Source: Triparma columacea (lineage: Eukaryota > Sar > Bolidophyceae > Parmales > Triparmaceae). From it: DNA of 37,444 bases. The notes beneath the pieces were generated by a model, which saw only the letters and a program-made list of their open reading frames with translations, was not told the origin of the DNA and ran no database searches. This document shows positions 1-7,371 of this stretch, one piece after another (the first letter of the stretch is position 1; the number at the start of each line of letters is the position of its first letter). The stretch is taken from NCBI GenBank assembly GCA_030267965.1, contig BRYA01000898.1:3213-40656 (forward strand). The letters are read 5' to 3'. Made by a program: the position numbers and the translations under genes.

Positions 1-279
1 CACCTATTTCGGTCTGGCTGGAATATTTTCAAGGATAACGAGCGCACGTCGGCGTATACGAACACATCAAGTACCAACTCGCACCATAAAAAGCACGACT
101 GGGGCAATATCAAGGTTCCATAACTGAAATCTTGTGAAGGTCAGAAGAGATGGCCTCAAAAGATACCCAGATAGGAAGTCTAAGTCTGACGAAAACAAGG
201 AATAGATTGCGTTTTCTCGGATTTTAAAATCGTTCACGCGTTAATAAGTATTATCAACTAGTCAGGGATTTGATATATC
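1..279. other. No gene recognised at the window edge
   Basis: This stretch lies downstream of the transporter fragment. Reading the minus strand I find no segment resembling the missing transporter C-terminus. A short frame from the ATG at 150 (+) stops after about 25 codons and has no supporting feature. Confidence 0.4.
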
Positions 280-1144
280 CTATATGGCGACGCAGGCAGT
301 GTTTGAGAGGAACGCTGATATTAGGAGCACGGGTAGCATCATGATAAGCTGGGCCGCGGTCCTCGACTTGGGCTTGCCGAGGAGTGCCTTCACTAGCCAC
401 TCCAAGGCCCCCGTCTCCTCCACCCCCTTGGCCACCACAAGGAGGAGGCCCACAGTAACCACAGAGGAGTTGCCGTAACCACTCAAGAAGTCATCCCTAT
501 TGATCACCGTGCATAAGAGCAGGAAGACACTGCTCGTGAACATGGCCAGGTCCGATGCAACATTGAAGCAGGCCATGGCAGTCATGGCGCCATAGATTGT
601 CAAGATGGTGACAGATTGTTTGAAGTTCTGGTCGAGCCATAGGTAGTATGATACGAAAAAGACAGCTATATCAGGGCGTGGGGGGGCGGAGAGAGGTGGG
701 AGGGGGGTGAGGGGGGGGGAGAGAGGTTGGGAACACCCATACTAGAACAACTGCGAATGTGAACCTACCAACTCCCAAAAGGTAGAAGGGCTTGGAGGAC
801 GAAGGGGAGGGAGCGGGCAAAGGGCATTTGGATGCGTAGATCCTATTGCGGCGGCGGTCACCAGGTGCGTCACTCATGTAGTTTATCACCTGGAACTTTG
901 AGGGGGAGAAGTGGGCCGACTTGAAGTAACCCCAACCCTTTAAACCCTGAGACGTCAGGATGAATGGACTGGCTAATAGCACGGCTCCATCTGCTATCAT
1001 AGCTGCGTATTTTGATCTCCGCAACTTGTTTACCAGGCGCGTCATGAGGGGGGAAAGGCGGAGGGAGCGGGGGATGGTGTGGGTAGTTTCAATTGAGGTT
1101 GAGGGGAGGAGATGGGATTGAGAGAGGAGGATTGGAAGAGACAT
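280..1144 (-). pseudogene. SLC13/CitT-type anion transporter, 5' part, prematurely ended
   Basis: Two exons join in frame: 1144-769 and 665-280. The intron (768-666) has donor GTAGGT and acceptor TATAG, and the junction reads G|CT in phase. Exon 2 carries hydrophobic segments and the stretches LLVVAKGVEETGALEWL and AFLSNTACVAI. These resemble the conserved VVAKGLEETG and FLNNTPVVAM segments of SLC13/DASS-family sodium/sulfate transporters, which move sulfate or dicarboxylates across membranes. The start chosen is the ATG at 1144; the frame is open further up to a GTG at 1228. Family members normally continue for several hundred residues after this point, but here the frame meets TAG at once and I see no convincing donor. 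It is therefore either a truncated remnant or a gene whose 3' exons lie beyond position 1. The family call is fairly firm; the pseudogene status is not. Confidence 0.55.
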
Positions 1145-1418
1145 TGAAGAGTCGGGAGAGCGTGGGAGGTGGTGGGAGGGGGCAGGAGGCGTTGGGAAGG
1201 GTGGTATCTTGAGAGAGTGGTCGCCCACGATTCTCTGTTTGGATTTTTGTCCTAATTCGATTTCGATTGAATAGCAACTTAAATTCCTTTGCGTGGAAAG
1301 TTGGCACTCTACGGTGAGTTTTTAGGGATTATAATTTTTCAGTAAAACACACACACACACCCATTTTGAAACCCCCCCCCCCCTCCTTTCATCTGCTCGC
1401 CTGCCCCCTTAACCCACC

Positions 1419-1920
1419 TCAACCGAGAGCAGCAGCCCTCTTCTCCTCGAGCTTAGCGCATGTGCCTGTCTGCAAGAACTCCTTCATCTTGTCTGCAGTG
1501 CCCTTGCCCACGCCTTCAAGTTTGAACTCGTGCCCCTTCGAACCTAGTAGGTTTGACTTCTCCCTCGGGTGCAGCGTAGGCCAGCTCAAGAGTTTCCCCG
1601 AACGTCGTCACAAAGCGGTAGAACAGCTTGATCCTAAGTATCCACTGCTGACCCACCGTAACTTCCAAGCGTCGCAACCTCCAGCAGGCAACGTGCTGGG
1701 GCATCTTCCCAGGGATTTCAGGGAATGGGTCGGCGGGGGGGAGCATTTCGAGGACCTGAGCTCTCCTGAACACGGCCTTCATTGTCGCTTCGTCCCTCAT
1801 ACCCTTCCCCGATGGCCTGAACTTGCTCGTGAAGGGTTTCATGTCCTCCCTGGGACTCAACCTGTCTACATTTTGTCGCCCACTCTTGTTACTTTTACGG
1901 AATTTTGTGAAAAGAGACAT
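1419..1920 (-). CDS. Small helix-hairpin-helix protein, apparent frameshift
   Basis: From the ATG at 1920 (MSLFTKFRK) one frame runs to a TGA at 1516. Immediately beyond, in the next frame, lies a clear helix-hairpin-helix segment (KLEGVGKGTADKMKEFLQTG, then KLEEKRAAALG), ending at TGA 1419. Helix-hairpin-helix modules of this form are found in family X DNA polymerases and other DNA-binding proteins. Dropping one G from the run of four near 1527 joins the two frames into FEGHEFKLEGVGK and gives a protein of about 166 residues. An alternative GT-AG intron in phase exists (donor in GTGGGTCAG, acceptor CTACTAG), but it would delete plausible coding sequence. No polymerase catalytic domain is visible. 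The upstream two thirds resembles nothing I recognise. It is transcribed away from the dynein gene, with about 320 bp between the starts. Confidence 0.5.
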
Positions 1921-2240
1921 AGTGGGGGGGTCCTTAGATTCGCTACGATAAGTTGCTTGGCTATAAAGGCGAGGTGAGCACCATGGATAGGTTGACATGC
2001 GGAGGGGGGGGGGTGGCAAGATCCGCCTCCCCATGTACCCTTAGTCGCCGCAACTCACCTACGGGGGCGCTCCTGGAATGCGGGGAATGTGTTTCTGTTC
2101 GGTTTTGACGGGTTGATAATATGTATAGAAGTAAGGGAATTTAGGCCAAAAACCGCGATTTGGAACTCGATTTTCAGTCAAAATGGGAGCCCAACTGGTT
2201 CCCCCATAACGCTTTTGAAACAACACCTGGAATCAGCTAT
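1921..2240. promoter_or_regulatory. Divergent intergenic region
   Basis: This spacer separates the start of the minus-strand helix-hairpin-helix gene from the plus-strand dynein gene and presumably holds both promoters. It contains a G-rich run near 2000-2018. I see no convincing TATA box or other named element. Open frames that cross it are upstream extensions of the two neighbouring genes. Confidence 0.35.
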
Positions 2241-5200
2241 ATGTCCGAAGAGAAGAAGGACGAGGCCACAGCCGCCGAGGGACCCCCTCCTCTCCCCGAG
2301 GGAGTGATGGCGTTCTTCCTTAGTGATAGTCACGCCCAAAAATTGGGCATGAAGACGGGGGCTGGAATCGTAGACCTTGTCCCCATGGCCACCTTCAATA
2401 AGGATATGTATTTGAAGGAGATCGCTGAGCTTGGTTTTATGTGTCCGTTTGAGCCTGTCGAGAAGCAGCTCAAGGAGTGCCCACTGGAGGAGTTCTTGGT
2501 ACTCACTGATATCGAGTCTGTCCATGGGGAGATGTTTTTGCTCTACTACGGGGCCGAGGCGATCAAAAATCTCACCGAGAAGGCCAGTCAGGAGGCTGCC
2601 GCGAAGAAGGCAGAAGAAGAGCGCCTGGCTGCAGAGGCAGAGGCGGCTAGGATCGCGGAGGAGGCTAGAAAGAATGCTGTCTATGTTGATGAGCCCATGT
2701 ATCCTCAGGTTTATGTATCCGAGACCGCCGAGGCGACCCATGCTGAGGTCGACGAGCTCTCAATCAAGCTGAACCGCCCCCTGATATCGTTCTCTATCGG
2801 GAGGCCCTTCAAGTCTTGCAACAAGCCAGCTTCCTTCGGGGATAGAGAGCTTGACAGCGGCATTGTCGCGTCCCAGAAGACCAGGGTCCCTGAGTTCGAC
2901 ATGCAGAGGATGGAGAGGGACATCGGTGTCCAGGCCTGTGACGCTGGGAAGGACGGTTGCTCTCAAACGACTTGGAACAGGCCCGTGAATAAGACCACTC
3001 AGGTGAGCAGCGAGCGAAGCGCGGCGAGCGAAGCGCGGCGAGCGAAGCGAGTCGCGAAGAGGGGGTCTTGTGTTAGTGGATATGGGGGTGTTGAGCGCAC
3101 TCCTCCGCCTTGCCCATTCTTACCCCCCCCCCCCCGCACTCAGTACCAACCTGAGAAGATCATTACCCCCTCCAACGTGCCGGAGTCAGAAGTCGACATT
3201 AGCTCCGTCGCCAACATGCTCAAAACGTCCATCGGCAAGGTCGAGGCTGCGCTTCAGCAGAATGAGACTGTGAATATCTTCATGGATGCCATGGCGAATG
3301 TGGGAGATGATGACGGGACCATCGGGAGCAAGATGGAGAACCAATTGAAGGAGCTTAGGAACTTCACGGACTTGGACTTCAGCAAGGGCAAGAGCCTCGC
3401 CTGCATCGACTGGCACCCGACGACAAAGGGTGTCATCGGAGTCTCTGTTTGCAAGACCATGTCCTTCGACGAGCGTGTCGAGGTCTCTGGTCAGGTGAGG
3501 GGGCGGCGAGCGAAGCGAGGGGCGGCGAGCGAAGCGAGCCGCAGGAAGGATGGAGGGGAATGTGTGGTGGAGGTGCTTTTCCTAGGTGTAGTCGTTCTTT
3601 AACTAACCCCCTCCTTCCCCCCCCCAGGTCGACGTTGCCTACGTCATTATCTGGGAGTTCACTGAGTGGATCAAGCCCCAGCTCGTGCTGCAGTCCCCCC
3701 ACGAGACGTTCACATTCAAGTTCAACCCCACTATGCCCAACGTCGTGTGCGGGGGCTGCTACAGCGGCCAAGCCATCATGTGGGACTTGAATGATGCCAT
3801 GGGAGAGATAGAGCGCAAGAAGCAGGACAAGAAAAGCAAGGACGACGGAGACGACGAAGACGAGGAGGAGAGGTGAGGGGACAGTGTGGGGGGGGGAGGA
3901 GGAGGTGCTTTTCTAGGTGATTATGCAGTTCTTGTGCAGTCGTTCTTTAACTAACCCCCTCCTTCCCCCCCCCCCAGGCCCATTGTGCAACACTCTGCCA
4001 TGAGCCATATTGACACCTCCCACAAGCGAATGGTAGCGGACATGGCGTGGCTGCCCCCAGAGTCCCAGGTCAACTACAGGGGACAGATCCTGGCTGAGGA
4101 GCACCTCGACGGGAAGACGTACCAGTTCATGACAATTGCGGGAGATGGGCAGGCGCTGATATGGGACATCAGGTACATTGACATTGCGGCCGGGAAGCTC
4201 CTTCACATTGCAAAGGGGGTCAAGGGGGCGGGGAAAGACAAGGGTAAGGAGGTTGGCAAGGTGCCTTGGCTCCCCGTGTTCAGGATAAACGTCAAGAGGC
4301 TCGAGGGGGTAGGCGAGCTAAGCCTCTGCAAGCTCCTGGCGGGCCTGGGTGGCTGGGAGGAGGCAGGGCAGGACGGTGTTCCGGTGGACAAGAGGAGCCA
4401 CGTGCTGTGCTGCAGCGAGGAGGGTGACCTCGTCTTTGCTGACTGGAGGGCCAAGAGGGGGGGGGGAGGGGGGGGAGGACCAGGGGGACCAGGTGGAGGA
4501 GACAAGAAGGACGACGACGACGAAGGTAACGACATGCCGGAGTACGTCCAGTGGCTGGCGAAAGACCACAATAGGCCATGCGTGTCCTTGGAGAAGAGCC
4601 CCTTCTTCGGGGACATTATTTTGACCGTCAGCGACTGGAACTTCCACATTTGGAAGCTTGGGCAGCTGAAGCCAGTGTTTGTTAGCCCCAACTCGACCAA
4701 CTACCTGACGGGGGGCAGGTGGAGCCCTACGAGGCCGGGGATGCTGTTCATAGGCAAGGAGGACGGATGCGTAGATGTGTGGGACTTTACCGACAGCAGC
4801 TACAGGCCCAGCGCGACGCTGATGACGACGCCTAGCAGGATTACGAGCATGGAGTTCCTCACCGGTAAGACGGCGAGCGGTAAGCAGCAGCTGCTCGCGA
4901 TTGGGGACGTCGTGGGCAGCCTCCACGTGTTCCAGGTGCCCCGCAACTTGATGAAGGGGGGAGCGAGTGAGAAGAACACCATCGACAACTTTTTTAACAG
5001 AGAAATCAACAGAATGGCAACCAGCGAGAGCAGGATGCAGGCGAGGGAGGAGGAGTACGAGGCCAAGAAGAAGGAGGAGGGGGGAGAAGAAGAGGGGGGG
5101 GGCGCCGGAGGGGGAGGGGGAGGGGGAATGTGGGAGGGAGGAGCAGGGACAGAGGGAGGGGGGGACGGAGAGGGAGGAGACGGAGGGGGAGAGGAAGACG

Positions 5201-5331
5201 GCATCGACGCTGCGGCTCTCGCAGAGGAGGAGAAGGCTTACAAGGAATTGGAGGCAAAGTTCATCGAGCAGTTGGGATTGAGTGCTGATGATTTGCCTGA
5301 GGGTTTTGTAATGCCTGTCGTGGAGGAGTAG
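2241..5331 (+). CDS. DNAI3: Axonemal dynein intermediate chain, DNAI3/WDR63-like
   Basis: Four exons (2241-3002, 3144-3494, 3628-3872, 3978-5331) join in phase to give 903 residues, close to animal WDR63/DNAI3 (about 890). That protein is the IC140-type intermediate chain of the inner-arm I1/f dynein in motile cilia. The N-terminal half has an Ala/Glu-rich helix and the segment VPEFDMQRMERD. The exon 3/4 junction makes RPIVQHSAMSHIDTSHKRMV, a family hallmark. WD-like blades are visible as CGGCYSGQAIMWDL, IAGDGQALIWDIR, VSDWNFHIWKLG and GKEDGCVDVWDF. The C-terminus is Lys/Glu-rich and then a Gly/Glu low-complexity run before EEGFV-like ends. The start at ATG 2241 (MSEEKKDEA) is preferred over the upstream in-frame ATG at 2160, which adds an unremarkable leader. 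Introns 1-3 are introner-like. Its presence implies that the organism builds motile cilia at some stage. Confidence 0.9.
3003..3143 (+). mobile_element. Introner-like intron, family A (dynein intron 1)
   Basis: This 141-nt GT-AG intron contains repeated GCGGCGAGCGAAGCG units. These are followed by a stretch nearly identical to the intron of the TrpF-like gene (6450-6630, minus strand): shared words include AAGAGGGGGTCTTGTG, GTGGATATGGGGGTGTT and GCGCACTCCTCCGCCTTG, in the same order and the same orientation relative to the gene. The length is a multiple of three and it has no in-frame stop, so retention would be silent to frame. It ends in a long C tract before GCACTCAG. Confidence 0.75.
3495..3627 (+). 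mobile_element. Introner-like intron, family B (dynein intron 2)
   Basis: This is a 133-nt GT-AG intron. It begins with two copies of the GGCGAGCGAAGCGAG motif also seen in family A. Its 3' half (GGAGGTGCTTTTCCTAGGTG, then GTCGTTCTTTAACTAACC, then a C tract and AG) is nearly identical to the 3' half of the next intron in the same gene. Confidence 0.65.
3873..3977 (+). mobile_element. Introner-like intron, family B (dynein intron 3)
   Basis: This is a 105-nt GT-AG intron that shares GGAGGTGCTTTTCTAGGTG and GTCGTTCTTTAACTAACC plus the poly-C acceptor with intron 2 of the same gene. The middle differs by a short insertion (TTATGCAGTTCTTGTG). The two could be a local duplication or two insertions of one element. 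Confidence 0.6.
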
Positions 5332-5590
5332 TTGTGTAGGTAGGAGAGGAGGGGAGAGGAGGGGAGAGGGGAGAGGGGGGTTGAGGACTGAGTTGAGAGA
5401 GGGGGAAAATTATGGAGATTCCAATCAAAAACATGTTTGACTGTTTTTACGAGAAAAAAAACCGGAACTCATATAATCGCTCGGGTCGGGCAAAAAAAAC
5501 TGTTTTTCGCAATTAATTCCAACACCATAAAAAATCTATCTCATCTGGTCAAACAAAAAAAACATCTTTCTTTTGCTCCTTTTGCCCCAC
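5332..5590. other. Spacer, GA-rich then AT-rich
   Basis: This spacer lies between the dynein stop codon and the 3' end of the tRNA gene. It starts with GGGGAGAGG-type purine repeats and becomes A/T-rich with several A runs. No coding region is supported. Confidence 0.5.
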
Positions 5591-5597
5591 AAAAAAA
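5591..5597 (-). terminator. RNA polymerase III-type T-run terminator
   Basis: Seven T residues on the minus strand begin seven nucleotides after the tRNA discriminator base. This is the expected place and form for RNA polymerase III termination, and it supports a real transcription unit rather than a tRNA relic. Confidence 0.65.
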
Positions 5598-5603
5598 TAT
5601 TCG

Positions 5604-5805
5604 CGCCCGCGACAGGACTGAAACGGAGGGTAAGTGTGTGTGTGCGTGATCGGAGAATGGTGGGTGTGAAGCTTACCTCGAACCTGCAACCTTTGGATTC
5701 GAAGACCAAAGCGCTATCCATTCTTTAGGGGGAGAGAGAGTGTGCGGTAAGAATATAGATTCGAGAAGGTGATTGATGGGGAGATAACTCACGCGCCACA
5801 CGAGC
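5604..5805 (-). tRNA. tRNA-Arg(UCG) split by two GT-AG introns
   Basis: Three exons (5805-5793, 5722-5677, 5617-5604) join to exactly 73 nt and fold as a full cloverleaf. The acceptor GCTCGTG/CGCGGGC forms seven pairs, two of them G-U. The D stem is GCGC/GCGC with loop AATGGATA. The anticodon arm is TTGGT-CTTCGAA-TCCAA, with four pairs plus a U-U next to the loop; the anticodon UCG reads CGA (Arg). The variable loop is AGGTT. The T arm is GCAGG-TTCGAGT-CCTGT. The discriminator is G. Intron 1 (5792-5723, 70 nt) lies between positions 13 and 14 and starts GTGAGT. Intron 2 (5676-5618, 59 nt) lies between 59 and 60, starts GTAAGC and ends TTTCAG. Both have a CTTAC word that could be a branch site. 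Neither is at the usual 37/38 position, and they split the A and B boxes. A T7 run follows the gene. No CCA is encoded. Confidence 0.85.
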
Positions 5806-6128
5806 CATGCAAAACATGAAGAATAGTCGGAAAAGTCGATTTTTTGCTATGAGTTTGAGAAAAATGACCCCCCCTAATTTCTGAAATAAATTAATTTCTT
5901 TAGTGATCAATTTAAACGTTTCGTAAAGTTCTGCAGTATATTTTAAATACACGGATGATGTTTACCACCGTCGAGCCATTAAAAATAGGCGCCAAAAAGA
6001 GTGAAAAGAAACTGTTCAATTTTTCCGATTAACCTTGACAGTGCCTTGTCTCTAGCCCCTCCCCTCCTTTAGCCCCTCCCCTCCTTTAGCCCCTCCCCTC
6101 CTTTCGCCCCCGTCCTCCTCCATCCTCT
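5806..6128. other. Spacer with AT-rich part and C-rich repeat
   Basis: The part next to the tRNA start is AT-rich and would be its upstream region. A TATTTAAAATATA word lies about 135 bp upstream, which is too far for an ordinary TATA box. The rest leads into a C-rich tandem repeat before the end of the TrpF-like gene. No coding region is supported. Confidence 0.45.
6054..6104. repeat. Tandem repeat, 17 bp x 3
   Basis: Three head-to-tail copies of AGCCCCTCCCCTCCTTT lie just downstream of the TrpF-like gene. They look like a simple polypyrimidine repeat. Confidence 0.85.
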
Positions 6129-7089
6129 CTAGAACAGCCCCATCTCCTTAACCTTCCTCACGCACTCGTAGCACTTCCCCAAGTCGAAAATGTCCTTCCC
6201 GTTCAATTCACTTCTCAAGCTGCTCTCCATGTCAATCCACACGCTCCTTCCCTTCGCCGCCTCCAAGGCCTTCTCCAGCACGTCCCGTACGTTACCCGGC
6301 CCGATACCCCCCGCGTACCCCACCTCGTATCCTGGGGGGGGGACGGGGTAACCGTTGGAGGAGAGGACACCTGTTCCCTTGCTCTCGTCGAAGAGCATGC
6401 TCATATTGGGGGGATTTGCGCGAGCGAGCGTCTTCCAAAGGTCTTCAGTCTAAGGGAGAGGAGGGAGGGGGGAGGGGGGGGGGGGGGGTAAGAATGGGCA
6501 AGGCGGAGGAATGGGCGAGGAATGGGCAAGGCGGAGGAGTGCGCTAAACACCCCCATATCCACTACCACAAGACCCCCTCTTCGCGACTCGCTTCGCTCG
6601 CCGCGCCTCGCTCACCCCCCTCTCGCTCACCTCATCGGACCTCTGAATGATGAACTCCAAGAACCCAAACTGCCCCATCAACCCCCTCAAAACCTCCGCC
6701 TTCCCCTTCAGGTCGTCAGTGTCGACTCCGTTAACTTCCGTCGCGTTAATCTGTACCCTCCTGAACCCTAACTCCGCCAACTTGGTTAGGAACTCCCCTT
6801 CACCCCTAAGAACCTCGTTAACCCTCTCCCCGCATAAATGCGCCGCCAGCCTCATCGCCCCGTTGCCTTTCCTCCACTCCGGGTACAGCTCCTTCGTAAC
6901 CCACTCCATCGTAGCGTACCGTGGCTGACCCTCCTTGTCGGGCCTGAAGAGGACACCCCACTCAACGAAGGGATACGATGCGCTTATCATGTGAAGGATC
7001 TCGGCGTGGACGCTATCGTCAATGCCGCAGAAACCAAGAGCTCGGAGGGGAAGGGGGTGGTGGTACTTTTGAAGCGTTGTTGCGCTCAT
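6129..7089 (-). CDS. TrpF-like (phosphoribosylanthranilate isomerase-like) TIM barrel
   Basis: Two exons (7089-6631 and 6449-6129) join in phase 0 (RSDE|TEDL) to give 259 residues. The chain begins MSATTLQKYHH, followed by ALGFCGIDDS, whose Cys21 matches the catalytic Cys of TrpF. It then has VEWGVLFRPDKEG, and after the splice MSMLFDESKGTG (Asp174 in the place of the catalytic Asp), followed by GYAGGIGPGNV, which matches the phosphate-binding AGGL.P.NV loop, and IDMESSLR where TrpF has its D.SS.VE strand. TrpF converts phosphoribosylanthranilate to CdRP in tryptophan synthesis. This protein is longer than ordinary TrpF and divergent, so the substrate may differ. The intron (6630-6450) is a family A introner-like element. 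The gene diverges from the JmjC oxygenase with about 280 bp between starts. Confidence 0.72.
6450..6630 (-). mobile_element. Introner-like intron, family A (TrpF-like gene)
   Basis: This is a 181-nt GT-AG intron. Read on the minus strand it carries GCGGCGAGCGAAGCGAG, AAGAGGGGGTCTTGTG, GTGGATATGGGGGTGTT and GCGCACTCCTCCGCCTTG, nearly identical to dynein intron 1 although the host genes are unrelated. It differs by a partial duplication of the CCTCCGCCTTGCCCATTC piece and a longer C tract. Confidence 0.75.
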
Positions 7090-7371
7090 TTTGGGGGAGA
7101 ATGAGAATGAAAATAGGTACTATCGATGCTGTTTAGTTTGGGATATGTAATATTTCACTTTGAAGGGAAACTAGCGCTGTCTGAATGCCAAATCGTAGGT
7201 CTTAAAAACAATGCGAATATAGTGAACGTAAATGAATATCGCTAATCACAGACAGAGATAAGATATTGATGATGATCAAAGATTTCTCATTTTTCTCAAA
7301 ACTGGCAAAGTCCCTGAAAGCCTATTTTTGGTGAAAACGCTTCAATTTCCACTACAACAACGCCCACATCA
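7090..7371. promoter_or_regulatory. Divergent spacer between TrpF-like and JmjC genes
   Basis: This is AT-richer than the flanking genes and presumably holds both promoters. I could not assign a specific element. Confidence 0.35.

Noticed and set aside
1366..1977. Plus-strand 203-codon frame opposite the helix-hairpin-helix gene
   Set aside because: It has no recognisable domain and is Pro/Ser-rich. The opposite strand carries a clear helix-hairpin-helix motif.
4203..5257. Several minus-strand Pro-rich frames over the dynein gene
   Set aside because: They are complements of Gly/Glu-rich coding sequence of the dynein intermediate chain, whose WD-repeat motifs are clear.
5672..5730. Reading the tRNA-like stretch as a tRNA-derived SINE or broken tRNA
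   Set aside because: The missing acceptor, D-stem and T-stem halves are present at 5793-5805 and 5604-5617 with exact pairing and a terminator, so a split gene explains it better.
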